64,000 nt of DNA. Origin: an uncultured Prolixibacteraceae bacterium (GTDB lineage Bacteria; Bacteroidota; Bacteroidia; Bacteroidales; Prolixibacteraceae). Below, one piece after another: positions 45,853 to 55,821 of this stretch (position 1 is its first letter; every line of letters begins with the position of its first letter). Location of the stretch: positions 82,679-146,678 of the forward strand of contig CALGIG010000052.1 of the NCBI GenBank assembly GCA_937915865.1, given 5' to 3'. A program made the position numbers and the translations under genes. A model generated the notes under the pieces. That model had not been told where the DNA came from. It saw only the letters and a program-made list of their open reading frames with translations, and ran no database searches.

Positions 45853-46938
45853 TTACCCAATAACATATTTACTACCCGGAATGTATGATATTATCTTTAT
45901 TATCAGATATGAACCAACAAAAGTAATGATGCTGATGACCGGAAACAGGTATTCGCGACCGGTAATCCACGATAGCAGCAAACCATAAACCGTATTCAAA
46001 ATAATGATGTGAACAAGGTAAATGCCATAACTTTTAAGAGCAACATCTTCAGTCAGCAGGGCACACCACGAATCTGGCCTTTTGTATTTCAGGTTTTTTA
46101 TAACCAGGAAATAACCCAAAGCCAGTATGGCAACATTAATAGCATCGTAACCCCAGGAGAGTTCAAGCTCTGGAATTGATTTTGCAGTATTTAACCGTGA
46201 AGCAAAAATATATGCAGTAACAGCATATCCCACTATCAATAAAGCAAGTCCCAACAGGTTGTCGTTCTTGCCTTTTAATGAATGGAAACGCTTGATGTAG
46301 AATCCTAAAACAGCAAAGCCCAGCATTCCTGAGAAATAATACAACATAGGAGTTTTATTCCAGAAACACTCGCCCCAAACTTCGGGATAAATTTGATGAA
46401 TGTATGGCAGGCACAACGAAACAGCCCAGATTACCAGGTAAAACTGAATTTGCGATTTAGGGGCCGATTGCAGCCACGGCGATATAATTGGAGCAAACAG
46501 ATATATTCCCAAAAGCATATAAACGTACCACAAATGTCCAACCTGTGTTCCGTAGTTTACAGGAATATGCAGGATGTTAACGAAAGTCGCAGTGAGATTG
46601 GAACCTCCGCGCAGGTATTGATAGAAGGCATAAATGATACACCAAATAACAAACGGGATTAAAACCCTTGAAAATCGTTTACGGAAAAACGCTGGCAAAT
46701 TATCCTTAACCGGAAACAGGAAATACCCCGAAATCATAACAAAAAGGAGTACTGCACATCTGAAAAGCGAATTGTAAATGGCAACCCATAAACTTCCGGG
46801 ACCGTTAAGGACGCCACCTTCAGGAGTAATATAAAAAAATTCGCCGGTGTGGATTTGTACCACCATGTAACAGGCTAAAACACGTAAAATATCGAGACCG
46901 GCATTTCGTGCGGAAGGCTTGGTAACAACAGTTTCCAT
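45853..46938 (-). CDS. Membrane acyltransferase-3 family protein
   Basis: This is a 361-residue integral membrane protein with about ten hydrophobic segments. Its start is typical of acyltransferase family 3: GLDILRVLACYMVVQIH, with the conserved His30. Then come RCAVLLFVMISGYFLF and the loop FRKRFSRVLIPFVIW. These enzymes move acetyl or other acyl groups onto exported saccharides. In this PUL it may acylate a surface sugar or be unrelated cargo. It lies between two terminator-like hairpins. Confidence 0.88.
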   Translation of the reverse strand: METVVTKPSARNAGLDILRVLACYMVVQIHTGEFFYITPEGGVLNGPGSLWVAIYNSLFRCAVLLFVMISGYFLFPVKDNLPAFFRKRFSRVLIPFVIWCIIYAFYQYLRGGSNLTATFVNILHIPVNYGTQVGHLWYVYMLLGIYLFAPIISPWLQSAPKSQIQFYLVIWAVSLCLPYIHQIYPEVWGECFWNKTPMLYYFSGMLGFAVLGFYIKRFHSLKGKNDNLLGLALLIVGYAVTAYIFASRLNTAKSIPELELSWGYDAINVAILALGYFLVIKNLKYKRPDSWCALLTEDVALKSYGIYLVHIIILNTVYGLLLSWITGREYLFPVISIITFVGSYLIIKIISYIPGSKYVIG

Positions 46939-47031
46939 AGGTTTAAATTCTAATTGGTTAGTTCTTGTTTCAAAGATAATCGAATTAGAATTGGATAGGT
47001 GCCGAATAAGTGTTGTTTTTACATTTGAAAC

Positions 47032-47068
47032 AAAAAGAGTGAACCGCTATTCGCAATCCACTCTTTTT
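47032..47068 (-). terminator. Terminator-like hairpin after the Asp-rich protein gene
   Basis: AAAAAGAGTG (47032-47041) and CACTCTTTTT (47059-47068) form a perfect 10-pair stem. The left A run gives a U tract for minus-strand transcription, just after the 47075-48847 gene. Confidence 0.75.
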
Positions 47069-47074
47069 TAGCCG

Positions 47075-48847
47075 CTAAATTTCGCCAGTCAGTTTCCAGT
47101 TGCCCGAAAAGTATGCTTTATCGAGGCTTTCCATCAATTTCTGATTTTGCTTGCGGTAGGCTAAATCCATTAAATCGCGGTAAATATAAAATTGGAGCCA
47201 GTACCCATTGCTGTATTTTTGCTGAAGGCTTTTGGGGCTTTGCAACAGGCTGTACCAACTCAGGTTTAAGCCTGCTTTTTGGGCGACTGCGGATGCTTCG
47301 AGTGCGTTGGCCCACATTTTTTCGGAAACTGTTTTGTTGAGTGCAACTAAATCGTTGTATTTCAACCCTTCTGTTTTTATGATTTCTTCTTTGTCGTCGA
47401 TGCCCAATTTCAGGAGCGAAACCGTATGTTCAAATAAAGTGTCGCCATCGAGGTCGAATGAGAGTTCATCAATAAACCCGTTTTTATTGGTGTCGGTATA
47501 TTTGATTGTCGAAAAGACTTTAGGCTCAACTTGCGTGCGACCTGGCCCGTAACCATCGTAAATTCCGCCGAATCCCTGAAACGAGAACGCATTCTGATCG
47601 ATTCGCCAGGCACCCCATTCAGCACCAAATAAGTGAATGCGGCCATCAAATTTTCCTACATACAGGTTACCTTTTCCCGAGTTATCCATATCCCACTCGC
47701 CGCGGTCGCCCGAAGCATCGGCCTGCGGATTATTGTCTAAGCCACCTTTGCGGGCCCCGATTTTAAAAATATTGTTAGGTTCGTATAATTCAACGCGCTC
47801 CCAGCGGGCGCAATCGTCGTCTTCGTCGAAGGTAAAGTAGCACGATTTCCATTTTCCACGGTTGTGAATCAGGTTCCAGGCCGATTCGTGATCAGGATAA
47901 ATCAATTCAGAAATTTGTCGCCAGCGCGGATCCATAAACATGGTGTCGGCGGCAGGTAACCCGCGCATGTTGATGAATTTGTGCACCTGATCCATGTAAT
48001 CGAAACCCCCGCCACGGAAATGAATGGTCATATCAAGGTCGAATTCGTTTTGCGGGGCATTATCATTGTCGAGGTCGAATGACATGGATGCCCAGTCAAT
48101 TTTTCCTGAAAGCTTTATGTTTTCGGGAGTATTGGCCAGTGATTTGTCGTTTGTAATGGGCGGAGAGTCGCAAAGTCGGATAGCCATTTCGGTTAGTCCG
48201 TCATTATCCGGATCATAAAAAAGGAACGGGTTTTCCCAGTTGAGGCGCACATCGTTCATTTTATCGGTAGTGGTGTGCATTTTCAGGAAAGCACTTTTGC
48301 CGTGGTAATCTTCGAAAAAGTCTGACTGCCCATTGTGAATCCAGCAGCGCAACTCGAATGTATCCCAGTCGATGTAATTGAAAACATTATCCATATCGGT
48401 GTCCAAGACCCACATATAGTGCCCCGGCCCCCAGGCTGCTTTGTCTTTGGCAACATAGTCGGCAACAACCTGCATATCGGCTTTCCCGTCGTTGTTGGTG
48501 TCGTTCCAGTCAATTACAAGGTCGTTGTAACTTCCGTATTTACCATTTTTATCGCGGTCAATCATCAGACAGTCACTATCGGTGTCGCCTTCAGTGTCAG
48601 TCCATTTCATATCGTCGTCGTCGTCAATCCAGCGAACGGGAATATTATTAATTGTTAGCGTTTCGAGCATGTCCGGGTCGCCATCTTTATCTAAATCGGT
48701 GAGTTTTACTGCTGTTCCGATTGGTCCCGGAGGCAAGCGATAGGAATTGAGCGGAATATTGATATTCCAATACGGTTTGGTTTGAGCGATTGAGCTGAAT
48801 GGTAGCGCAAGCACTGAAAATAATAGGAGACTAAGTTTGTGCATCAT
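47075..48847 (-). CDS. Unassigned secreted Asp-rich protein with multiple calcium-type motifs, PUL 3
   Basis: This is a 590-residue secreted protein (signal peptide about 1-21). It holds at least eight D-x-D-x-D-G-like acidic loops: TDLDKDGDPDM, TDTEGDTDSD, NDTNNDGKAD, DTDMDNVFNYID, YDPDNDGLTE, DLDNDNAPQNE, TDTNKNGFIDE and a DDDDD stretch. These resemble EF-hand/dockerin-type calcium-binding loops rather than one known enzyme motif. Conserved-looking tryptophans and a helical C-terminal 100 residues suggest a folded enzyme or binder. I do not recognise a CAZy family. Directly after GH105 in the string, it is a candidate new PUL enzyme. Confidence 0.6.
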   Translation of the reverse strand: MMHKLSLLLFSVLALPFSSIAQTKPYWNINIPLNSYRLPPGPIGTAVKLTDLDKDGDPDMLETLTINNIPVRWIDDDDDMKWTDTEGDTDSDCLMIDRDKNGKYGSYNDLVIDWNDTNNDGKADMQVVADYVAKDKAAWGPGHYMWVLDTDMDNVFNYIDWDTFELRCWIHNGQSDFFEDYHGKSAFLKMHTTTDKMNDVRLNWENPFLFYDPDNDGLTEMAIRLCDSPPITNDKSLANTPENIKLSGKIDWASMSFDLDNDNAPQNEFDLDMTIHFRGGGFDYMDQVHKFINMRGLPAADTMFMDPRWRQISELIYPDHESAWNLIHNRGKWKSCYFTFDEDDDCARWERVELYEPNNIFKIGARKGGLDNNPQADASGDRGEWDMDNSGKGNLYVGKFDGRIHLFGAEWGAWRIDQNAFSFQGFGGIYDGYGPGRTQVEPKVFSTIKYTDTNKNGFIDELSFDLDGDTLFEHTVSLLKLGIDDKEEIIKTEGLKYNDLVALNKTVSEKMWANALEASAVAQKAGLNLSWYSLLQSPKSLQQKYSNGYWLQFYIYRDLMDLAYRKQNQKLMESLDKAYFSGNWKLTGEI

Positions 48848-48862
48848 CGTTGTTGGGTTTGT

Positions 48863-50074
48863 TTATTTTGCTTTTAAAATTTCGATTCCGGCCAGGAGTA
48901 TTGCACCGAGTCCATGAATATCGTTTAGTTTAGCAGGACGAGTATAATAAAATTTCAGGTCTTCGTTGATGCCTGTGCCAACACAAATATCCTGAACTTG
49001 CCCGTCAGGTTGAATCTTTGTTAGTAATCCCTGCCACCCGTTTTTTGCAATAGTCATATATCGTTGGTCGATCCATCCTCTATTTACTGCATTGGCAATG
49101 GAGTAAACAAACATGGCGGTACACGATGATTCGAGGTACGAATCAGGTTTGTCGAGCAGTTGGTGCCACAATCCTGAAATATCCTGATACCGCGATACCC
49201 CTACAATTTGCCGTAAAAGTAGCCTGATAACTTCTGGTCGCCGGGGATGATTTTCAGGAAGAATGTTGAGTAGCTCGGTTGTTGCCATCATTACCCAGCC
49301 GTTGCAACGCCCCCAGTGAGCAACGCCGTTCATGTTAATGTCGCTGTAATAGCAATGAAAGTACAGGCCATTTGCAGGGTTGTAGAGGTACCTGGCAAAA
49401 TTTTCGACTTGCTTAATGGCAAAATCATAGTATTTGGCATCGCCGGTAATTTTTCCCATTCGAGCCAAAAAAGGGATACTCATATAAAGATCGTCGGCCC
49501 AAATGGTGAATTTGTGAGGATCGGGTCGGCAAAGCGTTTGGTCGTCTAATTTTTCCTGCTTGGTTAGTATATAGTTGCCAACACGTTCGAGGTAATCGCG
49601 ATACTCTTTCTTGTTGGTCAGTTGATATACATCGGCTAAACCAGCAGCCATAGCGCCGCAATCGTCTAATTTTCCGAGCCTGAAAAATTGTTCGAATGAT
49701 GCTCCTTTTACCTTTTCGTCGTATTGTTTTCTGAAATAATCGAGGTTGCTGAAAATAAAGTCGTAATTGTGCTTGGCATATTCAGTATATTTTGGCTCAT
49801 TCATTATTTGACCCAGTTGAATCATCCCGATTGAGAGAACGCCATTCCAGTATTCCCAGGTATTATAAGGACTTTCAGTTTTTACTGAAGTGGAATAGGG
49901 CAGGTTGCTTGTTGTCGAATATAATTCGCCTGTCTGCTTGTCAATAAATTTAAACGAGGTGTTTTTCAATACATTGTCAGCAACTTGCTTCACTACATCG
50001 GATGTAGAATTTTGAGACTTTACTGACAATGTGTGTATTAGAATAGCTAATGTTAAAATTATTTGTTTCTTCAT
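48863..50074 (-). CDS. GH105 unsaturated uronyl hydrolase, PUL 3
   Basis: This is a 403-residue secreted enzyme (signal peptide about residues 1-20). GH105 motifs include FRLGKLDDCGAMAAGLADVY with Asp137/Asp138, FTIWADDLYMSIPFLARMGK, HWGRCNGWVMMATTELL, GLWHQLLDKPDSYLESSCTA and CVGTGINEDLKFYY. It removes the unsaturated uronic acid left by polysaccharide lyases. It is the second GH105 in the window and supports a pectic (rhamnogalacturonan-like) or glucuronate-bearing substrate for PUL 3. It follows the susD/lipoprotein terminator. Confidence 0.93.
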   Translation of the reverse strand: MKKQIILTLAILIHTLSVKSQNSTSDVVKQVADNVLKNTSFKFIDKQTGELYSTTSNLPYSTSVKTESPYNTWEYWNGVLSIGMIQLGQIMNEPKYTEYAKHNYDFIFSNLDYFRKQYDEKVKGASFEQFFRLGKLDDCGAMAAGLADVYQLTNKKEYRDYLERVGNYILTKQEKLDDQTLCRPDPHKFTIWADDLYMSIPFLARMGKITGDAKYYDFAIKQVENFARYLYNPANGLYFHCYYSDINMNGVAHWGRCNGWVMMATTELLNILPENHPRRPEVIRLLLRQIVGVSRYQDISGLWHQLLDKPDSYLESSCTAMFVYSIANAVNRGWIDQRYMTIAKNGWQGLLTKIQPDGQVQDICVGTGINEDLKFYYTRPAKLNDIHGLGAILLAGIEILKAK

Positions 50075-50108
50075 CGGGATTGATTTTAGTTAGTTTCAAA
50101 AATAAATC

Positions 50109-50136
50109 AGAAAGGAAGACTATTGTCTTCCTTTCT
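50109..50136 (-). terminator. Terminator after PUL 3 susCD-lipoprotein operon
   Basis: AGAAAGGAAGAC-tatt-GTCTTCCTTTCT is a perfect 12-pair stem downstream of the lipoprotein stop and upstream of the GH105 start. Confidence 0.85.
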
Positions 50137-50167
50137 TTTATCATATAACAGGATCTGGCGATTGCAT

Positions 50168-50692
50168 TTATTTTATTGTCACACTCCCGGCGTCAACAAC
50201 TATCTGATGAAACTCTGGCCCATCATATCCATGATTGGATGCCACCACCGTTAAGCTGAATGTTCCGCTTGTTTTGTACGTGTAAGAGCAATACCATCCG
50301 TTAGCCGTCTGTGAAGTTTTCAAGCCTTTTGCATTAACAAGGCCATAGTCGATATAACAATCACTTACTTTCAGAACCGGATGGTTAAACATATCGGTTG
50401 AGTCGGCATACGTTTTCCCACCATCAAGGCTGACTTTCTTCTTGATAACTTCTCTGGACCCGCCTGGCCAAACCGAACAAATATCTGCATCGGTCATAAC
50501 AACGAATTTAACCGCCTTGCCCTTTACTGGCTGAGTTATTAGTGAGTCTTTCCCGCTTTTACCGGCCATATACATTTTTACCTCACTAATTGTTGGAGCC
50601 GAAGTTGAGTCCTCCTTTTGGCAAGAGCTGTGAGAAAGAGAAATAATCATTCCCAATGAAATAAAATATAATAGCTTTTTCATTTTTTTCAT
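50168..50692 (-). CDS. PUL-encoded surface lipoprotein (SusE/F-position, PKD-like)
   Basis: This 174-residue lipoprotein has a signal ending LSHSSCQKEDS (lipidated Cys about residue 24). The rest is beta-rich and one domain long, with VKFVVMTDADICSVWPG, YTYKTSGTFSLTVVASNHG and an ending VDAGSVTIK, as in PKD-type folds. It sits 11 bases after susD, the position of SusE/SusF-type surface glycan-binding proteins, so a glycan-binding role is reasonable inference. The ligand is unknown. Confidence 0.7.
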   Translation of the reverse strand: MKKMKKLLYFISLGMIISLSHSSCQKEDSTSAPTISEVKMYMAGKSGKDSLITQPVKGKAVKFVVMTDADICSVWPGGSREVIKKKVSLDGGKTYADSTDMFNHPVLKVSDCYIDYGLVNAKGLKTSQTANGWYCSYTYKTSGTFSLTVVASNHGYDGPEFHQIVVDAGSVTIK

Positions 50693-50703
50693 TTTTTAGC
50701 AAA

Positions 50704-52173
50704 TTAATATCCGGTGTTTTGAGTTAAGGTTGGGTCTTTTTCTATCTCACCCACCGGAATAGGCAGAATAAGCTGATATTCTGGAATTGGACTTGTAATG
50801 TAAATCTTGTCGTCGTAATCAACTTTTGTCATTAAGGCTTTGGAGATTATTGAGATCGCTTTACCTGTACGCACCAAGTCAAAGTACCGATGACCTTCGA
50901 AGGCCAGTTCCATGCGGCGTTCGTGCAAAATCTGATCGATGTTCAAATCAGCCTCGGCAATAAGGTCATTCGGGCGGACACGTGCCCTAACCTGATTGAA
51001 ATAGGTGACTGCTTCTGATTTCTGACCGTTGAGCATTAAGGCTTCAGAGTACATTAACAACGCGTCAGCATAACGGGTAACCATGTAGTTGTAGTCTGTT
51101 CCGGTGTTCCCGTAGTTTTTGACAGTACTTGCACTGGGGCTTAGTTTTGCCACCCATGCCTGAATGGGCGGAGTGTCGCCCGGACATTTTCCTGAGTCGA
51201 CGGTGGCAACATAGCGGGTTAACTCTTTGCTGTTTACGAAGTCACGCATCAGGTTGTGTTCTACCAAGAGCTGATTGCTGTATTGCGTTCCAAGCCGTTT
51301 CCCAATATCAACACCCATCCATTTAAACCAATAACTTGGCTGTCCGGCTGCAACATTAAAGTTTACTTCAAAAATCGATTCAGCATTAAATTTATTATTT
51401 GGTTGAAAAATGCTTTTGTAATTAGTAAGTAACGAATAATTTCCGCCTGCTTTATCAACAATCAGCTTTTTGAGCGCTTCTGCCGCTTTGGTTGGATTAT
51501 TCATCGTCAGGTAAACTTTACCTAAAATAGTTAGTGCAGCTCCCTTGGTTGCGCGGGCTTCTTCATTTTTAAGTGCATCATCGCCTTTTTTATAGCAGTT
51601 TGCAAAAGCGAATTCGAGATCAGGAATAATCACTGAATTGTAAATTTCGTTGATAGGTGTACGGCCAATTCCGAAGGCCGAATTAGGATCGGCAAACGGC
51701 GCAACAACTTTAGGTACATCGCCATAAATGCGAACGAGATTGAAATATCCTAATGCTCTTAAAAATGTAGCCTCTCCCCGGTATGCTTTCACCAGTGTTT
51801 CTTCCGCTGTATTTTTTGCTTCATACTTATCGATAATGTCAATAATCGTGTTGCAATTGACTATCATTTTATAGCAGTTGTTCCAAATGTTGCTTTGTGA
51901 ACTACTGTTTGTTTTAGTAAAAATATGCCATACACTACTCCAGCCAAAGTCTTTGCCGTCGTCGGACATCAATTCGATAATTAGCGGAAAATCGTTTTGG
52001 TTGTATATGTTTTGCAAATTCTTGTAACATGCAACAAGCCCGGTTTTTATCTCTGCCGGATTGTTGTAATATGCTCCGGTTGAAAGTGCATCCTCTGGTT
52101 GTTTGTCCAGAAATGAATCGGAACAGGCAGCCATTAGGATTGAAATAACCATTAGTAATAAATATTTTTTCAT
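50704..52173 (-). CDS. SusD/RagB-family lipoprotein, PUL 3
   Basis: This is 489 residues from the ATG at 52173. I prefer it to the longer frame starting 52218 because it begins the lipoprotein signal (MKKYLLLMVISILMAAC) and leaves 22 bases after susC. TPR helices such as AYRGEATFLRALGYFNLVRI and the C-terminal RagB domain (HERRMELAFEGHRYFDLVRT, LPIPVGEIEKDPTLTQNTGY) are clear. It caps the PUL 3 SusC barrel at the cell surface. Confidence 0.95.
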   Translation of the reverse strand: MKKYLLLMVISILMAACSDSFLDKQPEDALSTGAYYNNPAEIKTGLVACYKNLQNIYNQNDFPLIIELMSDDGKDFGWSSVWHIFTKTNSSSQSNIWNNCYKMIVNCNTIIDIIDKYEAKNTAEETLVKAYRGEATFLRALGYFNLVRIYGDVPKVVAPFADPNSAFGIGRTPINEIYNSVIIPDLEFAFANCYKKGDDALKNEEARATKGAALTILGKVYLTMNNPTKAAEALKKLIVDKAGGNYSLLTNYKSIFQPNNKFNAESIFEVNFNVAAGQPSYWFKWMGVDIGKRLGTQYSNQLLVEHNLMRDFVNSKELTRYVATVDSGKCPGDTPPIQAWVAKLSPSASTVKNYGNTGTDYNYMVTRYADALLMYSEALMLNGQKSEAVTYFNQVRARVRPNDLIAEADLNIDQILHERRMELAFEGHRYFDLVRTGKAISIISKALMTKVDYDDKIYITSPIPEYQLILPIPVGEIEKDPTLTQNTGY

Positions 52174-52195
52174 AGCTAAGTCTTTTGAATCAAAA

Positions 52196-55100
52196 TTATA
52201 AACCAACATTAACTCCAAATGATATTACCCTGGCGAGAGGATACGCTCCCCTATCAATTCCCTGAGACAAAGAAGAGCCTCCCTGGTAATTCGTTTCAGG
52301 ATTGTATCCTGGGTATTTAGTCAGGAACAAAGCATTTTGGATATTCGCATAGACGCGGATCTGAGACATGCCGTATTTTCGTACCAGGTGCTTTGGAATC
52401 TGGTATCCAAGTACGATAGATTGTACATTGACGTATGTTCCTTTGTAAACAAGACTACCATTCAGATCAGTTCCGTCGTATGATTTACGCGTTGGGGCAG
52501 GATACTTGCCATCGGTACGGTCGGGCCGCCAATAGTTGTTAAAGTACTCATAAGTAGTATTCATAAGACCTGCACCTCTTCCAAAAACGCCCTCCATTTC
52601 ACGCATCGAAATATCGCCACCTTGTACACCGCTGATTTGTATTGACAAGTCAAATCCCTTCCACGCGAAACTATTCGTCATACCCCATATAAAGTCAGGA
52701 ATAGGAGAACCAATAACTGTCTTATCGCTTTCATCTAGAATTCCATCACCGTTCACATCAGCAACTTTTAATGTTCCCGGATTAGATCGGTTTCTCCATA
52801 AAGTTTGGTTGGCGTTAAAAATAGGCGAAGTTTTAACATCTTCCCAGTCTTTGTATGGTCCCAAATTTACGTAGCCGTAAAGTGATGCCAGAGGTTTCCC
52901 TTCCATTGTAATACAATCGTTGTTGATGATCGGACGTTTATCAGCTCCAATATCCAGAACTTTATTTCGGTAATATGACAAGTTGAAGTCAGTTGTCCAT
53001 TTTAGCTGGCCATTGAGATTCCTTGTACTCAAAGTGTATTCAAATCCTTTATTGCGCATTGATCCGATGTTGGCCATGTATGAGCTAAAACCAGTAATGT
53101 TTGGCAATGGCATACTGAACAACATGTCTGTCGTTTTACGATAGAAATAATCTACGTTTAAAGTAATCCGGCTGTTTAAAAGCTGAATATCGGATCCAAT
53201 ACTATAGTCAGTTGTGGTTTCCCATCCAAGAGTAGGGTTTGCAACTTTTCCGTCGAGATAACCCGCTGAAATGGTGGAGCCTTGTCCTAAAACATAAGAT
53301 GTTGAATTTAGTGTGCTCAATGCTAAATAGTTATCTATTCCGGCATTTCCGATTACACCCCAGCCTCCGCGAATTTTTAAATCATTGATGTATTTTTTTA
53401 AAGGTTCAAAAAATGTTTCATCCGAGGCTCTCCACGCAACTGACAACGAAGGGAAAATACCCCATTTTTTATTCTGGCCAAAGCGTGATGAACCATCGCG
53501 CCGAACACTACCAGTGAAGTAGTATTTTCCTGAATAATTATACATGACACGGGCGAAACTACCTATCATGGTTTCACCTGAACGGTTTGTACGAGCATCG
53601 GTCTGTGCATTCAGTATTGTAGTTGCCTGATTTAGTGTTGAGATAAGATCAGTTGGATAGTCGTATTTATTGATATAAGAGCTTCTATATTTAGATTCTT
53701 CCACTGAATAACCGGCCATTGCAGTTAAAGAATGTTTGCCGATATTTTTCTGATAAGTCAGGAAGTTTTGTGAGTTCCAGTATAAGCGTGTACTTGTTTC
53801 ATTGGTTCCCTGAGAACGAGAATAGGTTTGAGCTGTAGTTGGCACCGAATTAGGCAAAAAGAAGTTTCGTTCCCAATACCTGAACTCAGTATGAAACTCT
53901 GATCTGAATTTCAAATCTTTCAGAATATTGATTTCACCGTATATGGTTGATAGATTTTTGGCAGTTCTGCGTTTGTCTTGTTTTTCAAATTGGCTCAATG
54001 GATTAACAAATGTGTTAAAATTCCAATCCCAGGGACCATCAAGTACAGTTCCGTAATAAACTGGCTTTCCCGATTCGTCTCGTGGATTAAAAATTGGGGG
54101 CATGGCAATTGCGTTGAAAAACGGATTTGCGGTAGAGCCTCCTTCAGTATTTGACAAAACGCTAAGGTTTTCGATGGATGGAGCGAGTAATAACCCAAAT
54201 TTTACCTGGTCGCTTACTTTAAGGTCAACATTGGCACGGAAAGAAAAGCGATCGTATCCCGATGTTGGTACAATTCCTTCCTGGTTAAAATAACCGGCTG
54301 ATACCATATATGAAACGTTGTCAGTTCCTCCCGATGCCGAAATCTGGACGTCATTAACTTTTCCAGTTCTTGTAATTTCATCTTGCCAATCAGTATCGTA
54401 TGGCATAGCTTTTACTGCATCAGAGACTGTGATCCACCTATAATGCTTTGATCCGGGCTGGGCCATAGCCGACGCATGTTGCGAATATTTTGCCCAGTTC
54501 GCAATTCTTGTGGCGTCTGAATCAGTCCATTGCCAGAGAGGAGCACTGGGATTATTAGATCCAAAGTTGGGGTCTTCAATTACATAGGCATTAGCTCGGG
54601 CATCATCCAGGTATTTTAAAAAATCTTCGCGGTTCAGTACATCTATCTTATTAATCATTTGTTGGAATCCTGTGCTCACATTGATGTTGATTGACGGTTT
54701 CCCAGTTTTTCCTTTCTTCGTAGTGATCAGAATTACGCCGTTGGCAGCCTGGGTACCATAAATGGCGCTTGACGAAGCATCTTTTAGAACTTCTATTGAC
54801 TCGATGTCAGCCGGATTGATTGCATTGAGCGGGTTTTCGTTTTTGTTGAACCCGTCTTTCATCGGGAATCCATCAATAACAATCAGCGGACTATTGCTGG
54901 CATTAATCGAGCTTACTCCGCGAATAACAATATTGCTTCCACCTCCGGGAGCAGCATTTGTGTTAGAGATGCGGACACCAGCCATTTTCCCTGAGATGGC
55001 TTGGGCGAAATTCGATACTGGTTTATCCTTCAGTTCTTCAGAAGATACTGAGGAAATTGCAGTTGAAATATCACGTTTCTTTTGAACTCCATAACCTACA

Positions 55101-55747
55101 GCTACTACTTCTTCAATACCAATGGTGCTTTCTTCCAACGTAACATTAATTGTTGACTGGCCACCAACACTAATTTCCTTGGTTTTCATTCCCACAAATG
55201 AAAACTGAAGCACAGTCCCACTGGAAATTCCAGTAATGGAGTAATTACCATCTATGTCAGAGAGTGAGCCTCTGGTTGTTCCTTTCACAACAACCGAAAC
55301 ACCTGGAATTGCAGCTCCGCTTTGATCCTTTATTGAACCTCTTATCGTTTTTTCCTGTTGCTGCCCTTCACTGACCTCTTTGTTGTGAATGTTGGAAATT
55401 ACGATTGTTTTGTCAATCACTTTATACTTCAGGCTGGTAGGATCAACAATTTTCTGAAGGACTTCTTCAACCGTTGCATTATTTACTTTTAAGTCGATTT
55501 TTGCATTGGTGTCAAAATCATCATTACTGTAAAAAAATTCAAACTCACTTTGACTCTTGATATCTTCAAGAATCTGTTTGATTGAAGTGTTTTTGTAATT
55601 CAATTTAAAACGTGTGTTTTGTGAATAGGAGTTTGCCTGAACTCCCAAAATTGCAAGCAAAAAGCAAAACAAAGTTAATCGCATAAGAAATAGGAATTTA
55701 GATACACCAATTCCAAGCCGAATCGGCGGATGAACCATTTTTTTCAT
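52196..55747 (-). CDS. SusC/RagA-family TonB-dependent transporter, PUL 3
   Basis: This is 1183 residues. After the signal segment (LTLFCFLLAILGVQANSYS) it has an STN domain (FKLNYKNTSIKQILEDIKSQ), a carboxypeptidase-regulatory-like domain (RGSIKDQSGAAIPGVSVVVK) and the EVVAVGYG box. A plug with LKDASSSAIYGTQAANGVIL follows, and then the barrel, ending VISFGVNVGL. The STN domain links it to the FecR and sigma genes upstream. It imports PUL 3 oligosaccharides. Confidence 0.96.
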   Translation of the reverse strand: MKKMVHPPIRLGIGVSKFLFLMRLTLFCFLLAILGVQANSYSQNTRFKLNYKNTSIKQILEDIKSQSEFEFFYSNDDFDTNAKIDLKVNNATVEEVLQKIVDPTSLKYKVIDKTIVISNIHNKEVSEGQQQEKTIRGSIKDQSGAAIPGVSVVVKGTTRGSLSDIDGNYSITGISSGTVLQFSFVGMKTKEISVGGQSTINVTLEESTIGIEEVVAVGYGVQKKRDISTAISSVSSEELKDKPVSNFAQAISGKMAGVRISNTNAAPGGGSNIVIRGVSSINASNSPLIVIDGFPMKDGFNKNENPLNAINPADIESIEVLKDASSSAIYGTQAANGVILITTKKGKTGKPSININVSTGFQQMINKIDVLNREDFLKYLDDARANAYVIEDPNFGSNNPSAPLWQWTDSDATRIANWAKYSQHASAMAQPGSKHYRWITVSDAVKAMPYDTDWQDEITRTGKVNDVQISASGGTDNVSYMVSAGYFNQEGIVPTSGYDRFSFRANVDLKVSDQVKFGLLLAPSIENLSVLSNTEGGSTANPFFNAIAMPPIFNPRDESGKPVYYGTVLDGPWDWNFNTFVNPLSQFEKQDKRRTAKNLSTIYGEINILKDLKFRSEFHTEFRYWERNFFLPNSVPTTAQTYSRSQGTNETSTRLYWNSQNFLTYQKNIGKHSLTAMAGYSVEESKYRSSYINKYDYPTDLISTLNQATTILNAQTDARTNRSGETMIGSFARVMYNYSGKYYFTGSVRRDGSSRFGQNKKWGIFPSLSVAWRASDETFFEPLKKYINDLKIRGGWGVIGNAGIDNYLALSTLNSTSYVLGQGSTISAGYLDGKVANPTLGWETTTDYSIGSDIQLLNSRITLNVDYFYRKTTDMLFSMPLPNITGFSSYMANIGSMRNKGFEYTLSTRNLNGQLKWTTDFNLSYYRNKVLDIGADKRPIINNDCITMEGKPLASLYGYVNLGPYKDWEDVKTSPIFNANQTLWRNRSNPGTLKVADVNGDGILDESDKTVIGSPIPDFIWGMTNSFAWKGFDLSIQISGVQGGDISMREMEGVFGRGAGLMNTTYEYFNNYWRPDRTDGKYPAPTRKSYDGTDLNGSLVYKGTYVNVQSIVLGYQIPKHLVRKYGMSQIRVYANIQNALFLTKYPGYNPETNYQGGSSLSQGIDRGAYPLARVISFGVNVGL

Positions 55748-55821
55748 AAATTTGCATTATAGGGTTAAACAATTAGTGCTTTTATCCTGAACAGAGCCAA
55801 GCACTTTATTAACTTTAACTT

